A stretch of DNA of 45,162 bases from Ensifer sp. LCM 4579 (lineage in GTDB: Bacteria; Pseudomonadota; Alphaproteobacteria; Rhizobiales; Rhizobiaceae), in NCBI RefSeq assembly GCF_001854885.1, contig NZ_MDDV01000005.1, positions 192,492 to 237,653 on the forward strand. The letters are read 5' to 3'. The first letter of the stretch is position 1; the number at the start of each line of letters is the position of its first letter. Position numbers and translations under genes: made by a program. The notes beneath the pieces are model-generated. The model was not told the DNA's origin and ran no database searches. It saw nothing but the letters and a program-made list of their open reading frames with translations. Positions 33,618 through 42,042 of the stretch are shown here, piece after piece.

Positions 33618-35966
33618 ATGGGTGTTGAAGGGATTGGCGCGCCGGTCGCGCGCAAGGAAGACAGGCGGTTCCTCACCGGCAAAGGCCGCTACACGGACGA
33701 CATGACGGCGCCGGGCATGAAATATGCGGTCTTCGTGCGCAGCCCGCATGCGCATGCCAGAATCGAGCGGATCGACGTGACGGAGGCGAAGACCATGCCC
33801 GGCGTCATCGACGTGCTCGATGGAGAGCAATTGCTGGCCGACGGGATCGGCAATCTCATTTGCGGCTGGATGATCCATTCGAAGGACGGCTCGCCGATGA
33901 GGATGGGCGTCTGGCGGCCGCTTGCGGACAAAACCGTGCGCTATGTTGGCGATGCGGTCGCGGTTGTCGTGGCCGACAGCGTCGCCGAGGCACGCGACGC
34001 GGCGGAAGCGGTCATCGTCGATTATGATCCTCTACCGGTGGTCACCGATCCGGTGCAGGCGCTCCGTGACGGCCAGCCGCAGATCCATTCTGAAGCTCCC
34101 GGCAACCTGATCTTCGACTGGGAGATCGGCGATGCCGCCGCGGTCGACCGGGCGATCGCCGGCGCGGCGCACGTGACGGAGCTCAAGGTCCTCAACAACC
34201 GCCTGTCGCCCAACCCGATGGAACCGCGCGCCACACTCGGCATTTACGATCCGGGCGACGACCACTACACCTGCTATACAACCAGCCAGAACCCGCATGT
34301 GGCGCGCCTGGTGATGAGCGCCTTTTACAATGTCGCGCCGGAGAACAAGCTGAGGGTGATCGCGCCCGATGTCGGCGGTGGATTCGGCTCCAAGATCTAT
34401 ATCTATCCGGAGGAGATCGTCTGTCTCTGGGCTTCCAAGCGCACTGGCGTGCCGGTCAAATGGACATCGGACCGCACCGAGGCATTCCTCACCGACGCGC
34501 ATGGCCGCGACCATGTTTCGACCGTCCAGATGGCCTTCGACGCGAACCACCGGATCACGGCGCTGAAGGTCGATACGATCTCCAATCTCGGCGCCTATAT
34601 GTCGCTCTTCTCCTCGGCCGTGCCGACTTATCTCTATGCGACGCTGCTCTCCGGGCAATATGACATCCCGGCGATCCACGCCAATGTCCGCACGGTCTAT
34701 ACGAATACCGCACCGGTCGACGCCTATCGCGGCGCCGGGCGCCCGGAAGCGACCTATCTCCTGGAGCGGACGATGGAAACGGCGGCGCGCGAACTCGGCA
34801 TTTCGCCGGCCGAACTCCGGCGCATCAACTTCATCCGGTCCTTCCCGCACCAGACGCCGGTCATCATGAATTACGACGCCGGCGACTATGATGCGTCGCT
34901 CAATGCCGCCATGGCGGCCGCCGACGTCGACGGCTTTGCCGCGCGCAGGGCGGAATCGGAACGGCGCGGCATGAGGCGCGGCATCGGCATGAGCTGCTAT
35001 ATCGAAGCTTGCGGAATTGCGCCCTCGGCCGCGGTCGGTTCGCTCGGCGCCGGCGTCGGCCTATGGGAGTCGGCCGAGGTCCGGGTCAATGCGGTCGGCA
35101 CGATCGAGGTGATGACCGGCTCGCACAGCCACGGCCAGGGACATGAGACGACTTTCGCCCAGCTCGTCGCCGACCGGCTCGGCGTGCCGATCGACAGCAT
35201 CAACATCGTGCATGGCGACACCGACAAGGTGCAGATGGGGATGGGCACCTACGGCTCTCGTTCGGGTGCGGTCGGCATGTCGGCGATCGTCAAGGCGCTG
35301 GACAAGGTCGAGGCCAAGGCGAAGAAGATCGCCGCCCACATCATGGAGGCCGACGAGAGCGATATCGTCGTCGAGGACGGCGCGCTCAAGGTTGCCGGCA
35401 CCGACAAGTTGGTCCCCTGGTCGCAGGTGGCTCTAGCGGCCTATACCGCCCACAACCTGCCCGCCGGCATGGAGCCGGGTCTCAAGGAGGGCGCCTTTTA
35501 TGATCCGGCTAATTTCACCTTTCCGGCCGGCTGCTACATCTGCGAGGTGGAGGTCGATCCGGAAACGGGCAAGACGACGATCGCCCAGTTCGTCGCGGCG
35601 GATGATTTCGGCAATATTATCAATCCGATGATCGTCGAGGGGCAAGTGCATGGCGGCATTGCACAGGGAATCGGGCAGGCGCTGCTCGAAGGCGTGCATT
35701 ACGATCCGGACAGCGGGCAACTGCTGACAGCGAGCTACATGGATTATGCCATGCCGCGCGCCGACGACCTGCCGTCCTTCAAGGTGTCGACGTCGAATAC
35801 GCCATGCCCGAACAATCCGCTCGGCATCAAGGGATGCGGCGAGGCGGGGGCGATCGGCTCGCCGCCGGCACTGATCAACGCGATCACCGACGCAATCGGC
35901 AACAACGCGCTCACCATGCCGGCGACGCCCGAAAAGGTCTGGGCCGCCGTGCAGACCGGCCATTGA
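33618..35966 (+). CDS. coxL: CoxL-like large (molybdenum) subunit, CODH form II type
   Basis: A 782-residue molybdopterin-binding catalytic subunit. The active-site loop reads AYRGAGR (369-375), the signature of form II CODH-like enzymes, rather than AYxCSFR of form I enzymes that have proven CO oxidation and the Cu-binding Cys. The Mo-site Glu is in GCGEAGAIGSP near the C-terminus, and GGGFGSK (253-259) is present. Form II enzymes often use other substrates (aldehydes, N-heterocycles, purine-like compounds), so the cox name gives family, not substrate. RBS GGAGGAG. Confidence 0.88.
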   Translation: MGVEGIGAPVARKEDRRFLTGKGRYTDDMTAPGMKYAVFVRSPHAHARIERIDVTEAKTMPGVIDVLDGEQLLADGIGNLICGWMIHSKDGSPMRMGVWRPLADKTVRYVGDAVAVVVADSVAEARDAAEAVIVDYDPLPVVTDPVQALRDGQPQIHSEAPGNLIFDWEIGDAAAVDRAIAGAAHVTELKVLNNRLSPNPMEPRATLGIYDPGDDHYTCYTTSQNPHVARLVMSAFYNVAPENKLRVIAPDVGGGFGSKIYIYPEEIVCLWASKRTGVPVKWTSDRTEAFLTDAHGRDHVSTVQMAFDANHRITALKVDTISNLGAYMSLFSSAVPTYLYATLLSGQYDIPAIHANVRTVYTNTAPVDAYRGAGRPEATYLLERTMETAARELGISPAELRRINFIRSFPHQTPVIMNYDAGDYDASLNAAMAAADVDGFAARRAESERRGMRRGIGMSCYIEACGIAPSAAVGSLGAGVGLWESAEVRVNAVGTIEVMTGSHSHGQGHETTFAQLVADRLGVPIDSINIVHGDTDKVQMGMGTYGSRSGAVGMSAIVKALDKVEAKAKKIAAHIMEADESDIVVEDGALKVAGTDKLVPWSQVALAAYTAHNLPAGMEPGLKEGAFYDPANFTFPAGCYICEVEVDPETGKTTIAQFVAADDFGNIINPMIVEGQVHGGIAQGIGQALLEGVHYDPDSGQLLTASYMDYAMPRADDLPSFKVSTSNTPCPNNPLGIKGCGEAGAIGSPPALINAITDAIGNNALTMPATPEKVWAAVQTGH

Positions 35967-35981
35967 TCGGGAGGAAAGAGA

Positions 35982-36779
35982 ATGTACGAGACCAACTATC
36001 ATCGCGCCTCTTCGATCGACGAGGCACTGAAGCTGATGGGATCCTCTGCGGAGGGCAAATATCTTTCCGGCGGCATGACGCTTATTCCCACCATGAAGCA
36101 GCGGCTCGCCGCGCCGAGCGATCTCATCGATCTCAGGCACATCGCCGAAATGAAGGGCATCGCGGTGGACGGACGGACGGTCACGATCGGGGCGGCATCG
36201 ACGCATGAGGAGGTCGCGACCTCGGATCGGGTAAAGGCAGTCTGTCCCGCCCTTTGCGCGCTGGCGAGCCATATCGGCGATCCGCATGTCCGCCACATGG
36301 GCACGGTCGGCGGCTCCGTCGCCAACAATGATCCGGCGGCGGACTATCCGGCGGCCATCCTGGCGCTCGACGCGATGGTGGTTACGGACAGGCGGGAAAT
36401 CAAGGCCGGCGATTTCTTCACCGGATTGTTCGAGACGGCACTCAGCGACGGCGAAATCATCATCGCCATCCGCTTCGAGGCGCCCGAAAGGGCGAGCTAT
36501 CAAAAGTTCGCCAACCCGGCTTCACGCTACGCGATGACGGGCGTGTTCGTCGCCCGTCGCGACGCTGGCGACGTTCGCGTGGCCGTGACCGGGGCCGGCT
36601 CGAACGGAGTGTTCCGCCATGCGGGCCTCGAATCGGCGCTCGCCGGCAACTGGTCGCCGGACGCGGTGACAAATGTGATGGTCGATCCATCGGACCTGCT
36701 TTCCGACCTTCATGCGACCGCGCCCTATCGCGCCAATCTCATCAAGGTGATGGCAAGACGCGCCGTAGCGGCCGCGTGA
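35982..36779 (+). CDS. coxM: CoxM-like FAD subunit of the molybdenum hydroxylase
   Basis: A 265-residue FAD-binding subunit. The two FAD motifs are SGGMTLIPTMKQRL (about 28-41) and TVGGSVANNDPAADYP (about 108-123). It passes electrons from CoxS to the quinone pool or another acceptor. It begins 15 bases after coxL with GGAGGAAAG upstream and is followed by a strong terminator. Gene order S-L-M differs from the M-S-L order of classical CO dehydrogenase operons. Confidence 0.9.
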   Translation: MYETNYHRASSIDEALKLMGSSAEGKYLSGGMTLIPTMKQRLAAPSDLIDLRHIAEMKGIAVDGRTVTIGAASTHEEVATSDRVKAVCPALCALASHIGDPHVRHMGTVGGSVANNDPAADYPAAILALDAMVVTDRREIKAGDFFTGLFETALSDGEIIIAIRFEAPERASYQKFANPASRYAMTGVFVARRDAGDVRVAVTGAGSNGVFRHAGLESALAGNWSPDAVTNVMVDPSDLLSDLHATAPYRANLIKVMARRAVAAA

Positions 36780-36799
36780 AAGGGGCGACTCCAGTATCG

Positions 36800-36827
36800 A
36801 AAAAGGGCGGCAGCGGCCGTCCTTTTT
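36800..36827 (+). terminator. Rho-independent terminator of the cox operon
   Basis: Twelve-base stem AAAAAGGGCGGC / GCCGTCCTTTTT (one G-U pair) with loop AGCG, beginning 20 bases after the coxM stop and ending in T5. Its symmetry means it could stop transcription from either side. Confidence 0.85.
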
Positions 36828-36836
36828 CGTAATTGC

Positions 36837-36850
36837 TTGACTTCGGTCAA
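36837..36850. promoter_or_regulatory. FixK/FNR-type box before hemA
   Basis: TTGACTTCGGTCAA is a perfect dyad that fits TTGA-N6-TCAA, the FixK/FNR (anaerobox) consensus. Its centre is 148 bases upstream of the hemA start, and a -10-like TAGCTATCTT lies at 36873-36882, the spacing expected for a class II activated promoter (box near -41.5). Confidence 0.6.
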
Positions 36851-36991
36851 AGTTGCGGAGATTGAGTTCTACTAGCTATCTTGGAACAGTTCAAAACTGA
36901 GGGCCATTTGCCGCAGGCAACGGGGGCTTTCCGGGGTTGACCCTCTGACCGCTTTCAAGGAACAAAGACGGGCAGGGTCGTGGAGATGATG

Positions 36992-38206
36992 ATGGATTTC
37001 GAGAGTTTCTTCAAAGCCGAGCTGGGCGGGCTGCATCAGGAAGGCCGCTACCGCGTATTCGCCGATCTTGCCCGCCACCGTGGCGACTTCCCGAAGGCGA
37101 CACGCTACACGGCCGAGGGCAGCCAGGAGGTCACCGTCTGGTGCTCGAACGACTATCTCGGCATGGGCCAGTCTCCGGTGGTCGTCGAGGCGATGAAGCG
37201 GGCGATCGACGAGTGCGGCGCCGGCGCCGGCGGTACCCGCAACATCTCCGGCACCAACCATTATCATGTCCTGCTCGAGCGCGAGCTTGCCGACCTGCAC
37301 GGCAAGGAATCCGCGCTGCTGTTCACCTCGGGATACGTGTCGAACTGGGCCGCGCTTGGGACGCTCTGTTCCAGGATTCCCGGCATCATCTGCTTCTCGG
37401 ATGCCGGGAATCACGCTTCGATGATCGAGGGCATTCGTCATTCGAAATGCGAACGCGTCATCTTCAAGCACAATTCGGTGGCCGATCTCGAAGCCAAGCT
37501 CGCGGCGGCCGATCCGCGTGCGCCGAAGATCATCGCCTTCGAATCGGTCTATTCGATGGATGGCGACATCGCGCCGATCAGGGAGATCTGCGATCTCGCC
37601 GAAAAATACGGCGCAATGACCTATCTCGACGAGGTGCATGCGGTCGGCATGTACGGCTCGCGCGGCGGCGGCATCGCCGAGCGCGAAGGGCTGATGCATC
37701 GCCTGACCGTGATCGAGGGCACGCTCGGCAAGGCCTTCGGCGTCATGGGCGGCTATATCACCGGTTCGGCGGCGCTCTGCGATTTCATCCGCTCCTTTGC
37801 CTCCGGCTTCATCTTCACGACCGCCCTGCCGCCGGCGCTTGCCGCCGGCGCGCTCGCCTCGATTCGGCATCTGAAGGAGAGCCAGGTCGAACGCTTCGCC
37901 CACCAGGAGCGCGTGCGGCGCCTGCGCTCGCTGCTCGACAAGCGCGGCATTCCGCACATGCTCAATCCGAGCCATATCGTGCCGGTGATGGTTGGCGATG
38001 CCGCCAAATGCAAATGGATCTCGGACCTGTTGCTCGACAATTGCGGCGTCTATGTGCAGCCGATCAACTATCCGACGGTGCCGAAGAAGACCGAGCGCCT
38101 CCGCATCACGCCGACGCCGCTGCATTCGGATGCCGACATCGATCACCTGGTCGGCGCCCTGCATTCGCTCTGGTCGCGCTGCGCGCTGGCAAGGGCGGTG
38201 GCGTAA
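36992..38206 (+). CDS. hemA: HemA, 5-aminolevulinate synthase
   Basis: A 404-residue PLP enzyme that condenses succinyl-CoA and glycine to 5-aminolevulinate, the first committed heme step in alphaproteobacteria (Shemin pathway). Family blocks [18 protein letters not shown] (76-93), [12 protein letters not shown] (211-222) and the PLP Lys247 (EGTLGKAFG) are all present. The start at 36992 (MDFESFF) has GGAG 6 bases upstream; a GTG at 36980 and two further ATGs are in frame and could be used. The gene has its own promoter region with a FixK-type dyad and is convergent with dxr. Confidence 0.96.
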   Translation: MDFESFFKAELGGLHQEGRYRVFADLARHRGDFPKATRYTAEGSQEVTVWCSNDYLGMGQSPVVVEAMKRAIDECGAGAGGTRNISGTNHYHVLLERELADLHGKESALLFTSGYVSNWAALGTLCSRIPGIICFSDAGNHASMIEGIRHSKCERVIFKHNSVADLEAKLAAADPRAPKIIAFESVYSMDGDIAPIREICDLAEKYGAMTYLDEVHAVGMYGSRGGGIAEREGLMHRLTVIEGTLGKAFGVMGGYITGSAALCDFIRSFASGFIFTTALPPALAAGALASIRHLKESQVERFAHQERVRRLRSLLDKRGIPHMLNPSHIVPVMVGDAAKCKWISDLLLDNCGVYVQPINYPTVPKKTERLRITPTPLHSDADIDHLVGALHSLWSRCALARAVA

Positions 38207-38227
38207 GCTAGCTCGTCGAACAATATT

Positions 38228-39400
38228 CTATGCGATCAGCCCAGCAGCGATCTGCCGGGCTTTTTCGTCGGCTGCGAAGACATCGTCCATGGTGGCGGCC
38301 GCCGGCAGGTCAGCCAGCGCATCCATGACCTTCTCGACGATTTCCGCCATCGCCAGGAAGCCGATCCTTGCCTTGATGAAGGCTTCGAGCGCGGTTTCCT
38401 TCGCGCCGTTCAGCACCGCCCCTTGTACGCCGCCGGCCTCCATCGCGCGGCGCGCCAGGCGGAGCGCCGGGAAACGACTTTCGTCCGGCGCTTCGAAATC
38501 GAGCCGCGCGAGTTTTGCGAAATCGAGCCGCTCGACCGGCAGCGCTGAGCGCTTCGGATAGGAGAGCGCATAGCCGATCGCCGTGCGCATGTCGGGACAG
38601 CCGAGCTGCGCCAGCACCGATCCGTCGCTGTAGCCGACCATCGAATGGATCACCGACTGCGGATGGACGATCACCTCGATCTGGTCCGGGCGAAAACCGA
38701 AGAGGTGCCGCGCCTCGATCATCTCCAGCGCCTTGTTGAACATCGAGGCGCTGTCGATCGAAATCTTCAACCCCATCGACCAGTTGGGATGGGCACGGGC
38801 AATGTCCGCGGTGACGTGCCGCATCTCCTCGAGGGACTTGGTGCGGAAGGGGCCGCCGGAGGCCGTCAGGATGATGCGTTCGACCGCGTGTCGCTGCTCG
38901 CTTTCGAGAACCTGAAAGATGGCATTGTGTTCGCTGTCGACGGGCAGGAGCCGCGCGCCGCCCTTGCGAACCGCTTCCAGGAAGAGGCTGCCCGCGGAAA
39001 CAAGGCACTCCTTGTTGGCAAGCGCGATGGCGGCGCCGCGCCGCGCGGCGGCGAGCGTCGGAGCAAGCCCGGCATTGCCGACGATTGCCGCCATCACCCA
39101 GCCGGCGTCGCGCTCGGCCGCCTCGATGAGACCGCTGCGGCCGGCCGCCACCGCAATGCCGCTGCCGCTTAGCGCGTCCTTCAATTCGCCGTAGCGCTCC
39201 TCGTCGGCGGTGACCGCAAGCTCTGCACCGAGGCGGCGCGCTTGTTCGGCGAGCAAGGGTATGTTGCCGTTTCCGGTGAGTGCCGCGATCTCGAATTTCT
39301 TACGGCCGCCGAGTCGCTCGATCACGTCGAGCGTGTTGGTGCCGATCGAACCGGTGGAGCCCAATATCGTCAGGCGGCGCTTTTCGTCGCCGGATGCCAT
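38228..39400 (-). CDS. dxr: Dxr, 1-deoxy-D-xylulose-5-phosphate reductoisomerase
   Basis: A 390-residue NADPH-dependent enzyme that converts DXP to MEP in isoprenoid synthesis. The nucleotide-binding motif GSTGSIGTNTLDV lies at about 13-25; DSEHNAIFQ and SGGPFRTKS mark the active-site region. The start at 39400 (MASGDEKRR) is chosen by length and homology; its RBS is weak, and the frame is open to 39532 with an alternative ATG near 39439. Convergent with hemA; the hemA terminator lies inside its last codons. Confidence 0.93.
   Translation of the reverse strand: MASGDEKRRLTILGSTGSIGTNTLDVIERLGGRKKFEIAALTGNGNIPLLAEQARRLGAELAVTADEERYGELKDALSGSGIAVAAGRSGLIEAAERDAGWVMAAIVGNAGLAPTLAAARRGAAIALANKECLVSAGSLFLEAVRKGGARLLPVDSEHNAIFQVLESEQRHAVERIILTASGGPFRTKSLEEMRHVTADIARAHPNWSMGLKISIDSASMFNKALEMIEARHLFGFRPDQIEVIVHPQSVIHSMVGYSDGSVLAQLGCPDMRTAIGYALSYPKRSALPVERLDFAKLARLDFEAPDESRFPALRLARRAMEAGGVQGAVLNGAKETALEAFIKARIGFLAMAEIVEKVMDALADLPAAATMDDVFAADEKARQIAAGLIA
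38238..38265 (+). terminator. hemA terminator embedded in the 3' end of dxr
   Basis: Stem AGCCCAGCAG / CTGCCGGGCT (one mismatch) with loop CGAT, followed by TTTT on the plus strand, 32 bases after the hemA stop. It lies within the last codons of the converging dxr gene. Confidence 0.65.
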
Positions 39401-39562
39401 TGCCAATTCCCGTATTCTTCTGGTTCTGGAGTTTCCCATAGGCTCTACAGCCGAATGCCCTCGGCAACAAGGGCAGAAGCCGCCGCTCTTCTCTTTCCGA
39501 CAGCGCTGCGCTAAGAATCCGCTTGGCTGCAACCATGCGTCGCTCTCAGCGAGGAACTTCCC

Positions 39563-40288
39563 ATGTCAAAGACCCTGATCGCTGCCGCCTGCGCCTGCGT
39601 GCTGATCGAAGTCGCCACCATGAACACGGTCGCCGCCGAGAACGTGCCGCCGGAGCTTGTCGGTTCCTGGCGTGCCGAGGCAATCGGCGGCGAAGGCGTC
39701 GTCGACGAATTCGAGACGGAGCTGGAAATCCGGGAGGACGGTACCTATGGCGGCACGGGCGGCTGCAACATTTTCACCGGCGCCTTCACCCTCTCGGGCA
39801 AGACCATCACCTTCGGACCCACCGCCGCGGCGCGCAAGATGTGCGAGCCGGCCATCATGGAGCAGGAGCAAAGATTCTTCGACGCCCTGCGAAATGGGCT
39901 CGACTGGAGTATAGACGGCACAAGGCTCACGCTGGTCGGCGCCGGCGGCGCTCCGGTCATGCGGCTCGTCTCGATCGAGGCCGCGGCTGCGGGCGGGGCG
40001 GAGGTCATCCTGCGTGTGCCCGGTGCCGGCGCCGTCGACCGGCAGACGGTGCGGTACGATTGCGGCGGGGAGGGTGTCGAAGCCGAATACATCAATGCCG
40101 GCCCCCTGTCGCTCGTCACCTTCTCGATCGGCGGCCACTACATCGCCGCCTCGGGCATCATCTCGGGCTCGGGCGCGCGCTATGCCGGCGGCCGCTACAT
40201 CTGGTGGACCGAAGGCGAGGAGGCGACGCTCTTCGACGTGACGAAGGGCGAGGAGGATCCGGGGGTGGTTTGCGTAAGACGGGGATAG
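39563..40288 (+). CDS. Secreted META-domain and MliC-like protein
   Basis: A 241-residue exported protein. A signal-like N-terminus (about 1-25, ending TVAAE) precedes a META/HslJ-type domain (about 30-135; GGCNIFTGAF and CEPAIMEQEQRFFDAL). The C-terminal part (about 150-238) resembles MliC, the periplasmic inhibitor of c-type lysozyme: VRYDCGGEGVEAEYIN and SGSGARYAGGRYIWWTEG. In MliC a Lys in this last block inserts into the lysozyme active site; here that position seems to be Glu. Not a lipoprotein, as no clear lipobox is present. Divergent from dxr by 162 bases; function inferred only from domains. Confidence 0.75.
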   Translation: MSKTLIAAACACVLIEVATMNTVAAENVPPELVGSWRAEAIGGEGVVDEFETELEIREDGTYGGTGGCNIFTGAFTLSGKTITFGPTAAARKMCEPAIMEQEQRFFDALRNGLDWSIDGTRLTLVGAGGAPVMRLVSIEAAAAGGAEVILRVPGAGAVDRQTVRYDCGGEGVEAEYINAGPLSLVTFSIGGHYIAASGIISGSGARYAGGRYIWWTEGEEATLFDVTKGEEDPGVVCVRRG

Positions 40289-40302
40289 AGGCGCGACCGA
40301 AG

Positions 40303-40379
40303 TGGTGATCCCGACGCGATTCGAACGCGTGACCCTCAGATTAGGAATCTGATGCTCTATCCTGCTGAGCTACGGGACC
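40303..40379 (-). tRNA. tRNA-Arg (anticodon CCU)
   Basis: A complete 77-base cloverleaf on the minus strand. Acceptor stem GGTCCCG/CGGGATC (one G-T pair), D arm with GTAGCTCAGCAGGATAGAGC, anticodon stem TCAGA/TCTGA with loop TTCCTAA (anticodon CCT, reads AGG), T arm with GGTTCGAATC-type loop TTCGAAT, and an encoded 3' CCA. No attachment-site duplication or integrase is seen next to it. Confidence 0.95.
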
Positions 40380-40564
40380 ACTTGGTATAGACCCATACAA
40401 AAGCGCGGCGCTCTCGCCAAGTGTTTTTCGGTGGCGCGGCCATTTTGGCCGATGGTTCAAGGCGGAGACTAGCGTCGCGAACAGAACGGATGTTAAGCAA
40501 GCTCGGCGGCCGCCTCGAGGAGAGGCGCCTATCCGAAGAGACTATCCGGAGACGTGATCCACAC

Positions 40565-41461
40565 ATGTTCATCGGCATCGATTGGGGCGGCACGAAAATG
40601 GAGGTCATCGCGCTCGACCGCGATGGCGGCACGCGTGCAAGGCACCGCGTTCCAACCCCGACCGGCGGCTATGACGATTGCGTCCGTGCCGTGGTCGACC
40701 TCGTGGTCGCGGCGGAACGGATGGCGGGAGAACGCGGGTCGATCGGCATCGGCATCCCCGGCAGCCCCAATCCGCGCACCGGCATCGTGCGCAATTCCAA
40801 TGCCGTGCTCATCAATGGCAAGCCGCTCGGGAGCGACCTGGAAGCGGCGCTCGGCCGGCCGGTGCGCCTTGCCAACGACGCAAATTGCCTGGCGGTCTCC
40901 GAAGCCGTCGACGGAGCCGGCAGGCAGGCGCGCGTCGTCTTCGGCATCATCGTCGGCACCGGCCATGGCGGAGGGCTGGCGATCGAAAAGAAGGTTCACG
41001 CCGGCTACCAGGGCATTGCCGCGGAGATTGGGCATTATCCGCTGCCCTGGATGAGACCGGAAGAATATCCCGGCCACAGGTGCTGGTGCGGCAAGCTCGG
41101 CTGCCTCGACATGTATGCCTGCGGCACCGGGCTCGAGCTCGACTATCGCACGACCACTGGGTTCGATCGACGCGGCCGCGATATCATCGATTTGAAGCGC
41201 GCAGGCGACCCCGCCGCGACCGGCGTCTATCAGCGCTTCGTCGATCGGCTCGCCCGGAGCCTCGCGCTTCTGACCAATATCGTCGATCCTGACGTCTTCG
41301 TGCTCGGCGGCGGCATGTCCAATGTCGACGAGATCTATGGCGAACTGCCGGGCCTGATCGCCAGATACGTCTTCGGCGACAGTTTCGAGACGCCGATACT
41401 GAAGGCCGTGCATGGTGACAGTTCCGGCGTGCGCGGCGCCGCCTGGCTCTGGAAGGAGTAA
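40565..41461 (+). CDS. ROK-family sugar kinase (fructokinase/mannokinase type)
   Basis: A 298-residue ROK kinase. The phosphate-binding motif GIDWGGTK (4-11), the catalytic Asp105 (LANDANC), and the zinc motif with His157, Cys173, Cys175 and Cys180 (CWCGKLGC) are in place; the usual CLE ending is CLD here. It phosphorylates a hexose with ATP; length and motif pattern are close to Mak/fructokinase. The nearby AGE-family isomerase suggests mannose or fructose as substrate. The RBS before the ATG at 40565 is weak (GGAG 13 bases away). Confidence 0.85.
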   Translation: MFIGIDWGGTKMEVIALDRDGGTRARHRVPTPTGGYDDCVRAVVDLVVAAERMAGERGSIGIGIPGSPNPRTGIVRNSNAVLINGKPLGSDLEAALGRPVRLANDANCLAVSEAVDGAGRQARVVFGIIVGTGHGGGLAIEKKVHAGYQGIAAEIGHYPLPWMRPEEYPGHRCWCGKLGCLDMYACGTGLELDYRTTTGFDRRGRDIIDLKRAGDPAATGVYQRFVDRLARSLALLTNIVDPDVFVLGGGMSNVDEIYGELPGLIARYVFGDSFETPILKAVHGDSSGVRGAAWLWKE

Positions 41462-41531
41462 GATCGGAGCGCGGCGACGATTTATCACCCGATCCGTCCG
41501 TCTAAATTGAAACAAAACCCGCTGAGTTATC

Positions 41532-42026
41532 ATGAACATCGACAACGACCTGCGCCGTATCGCGCTCCAGGAACAAGAGCTGCAATTCGACCGCTTCGAC
41601 CTCGACGCCGCCTGGCGGCTCGGCTCGACGCTGCGCGGCATGGCCGCCGAGCGCAATTTGGGTGTCGTCATCGACATCACGCTTTTTTCCATGCCGGTCT
41701 TCTATGCGGCGCTCGAAGGGGCGACGCCGGACAATCCGAGCTGGGTGCGGCGCAAGCGCAATACGGTGTTCCGCCTGTTCAGAAGCAGCTATTCCACCGG
41801 CTTGAACCTGCTCAAGCAGCAGACGAACCTGCAGGCGAAGCTCGGCCTGCCGGATGCCGATTATGCGGCGCATGGCGGCAGCTTTCCGATTGTCGTCAAG
41901 GGCACCGGCTGCATCGGCGCCGTCACGGTTTCCGGTCTGCCGCAGCGGGATGATCACAATCTGGTCGTCGAGGCGCTTTGCGAGCTCCTCGGCGCCGACC
42001 ATGATGCGCTGAAACTCGAAGACTGA
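41532..42026 (+). CDS. UPF0303/GlcG-HbpS-like protein of unknown function
   Basis: A 164-residue cytoplasmic protein of the UPF0303 family (GlcG/HbpS-like fold, related to yeast YBR137W). It shows the family blocks RGMAAERNLGVVIDITLFS and GGSFPIVVKGTGCIGAVTVS. It sits between the ROK kinase and the AGE-type isomerase, 70 bases after the first and 16 before the second, so it is probably in one transcript. The family has no settled biochemical role. Confidence 0.85.
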   Translation: MNIDNDLRRIALQEQELQFDRFDLDAAWRLGSTLRGMAAERNLGVVIDITLFSMPVFYAALEGATPDNPSWVRRKRNTVFRLFRSSYSTGLNLLKQQTNLQAKLGLPDADYAAHGGSFPIVVKGTGCIGAVTVSGLPQRDDHNLVVEALCELLGADHDALKLED

Positions 42027-42042
42027 AAAGAACGGGCAGGGC

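Noticed and set aside
33618..36779. Calling the enzyme a proven carbon monoxide dehydrogenase
   Set aside because: CoxL lacks the AYxCSFR loop of form I enzymes; only family membership is supported.
40303..40379. tRNA-Arg as an integration site of a mobile element
   Set aside because: No integrase gene or duplicated tRNA 3' end was seen, and both flanks are ordinary chromosomal genes.
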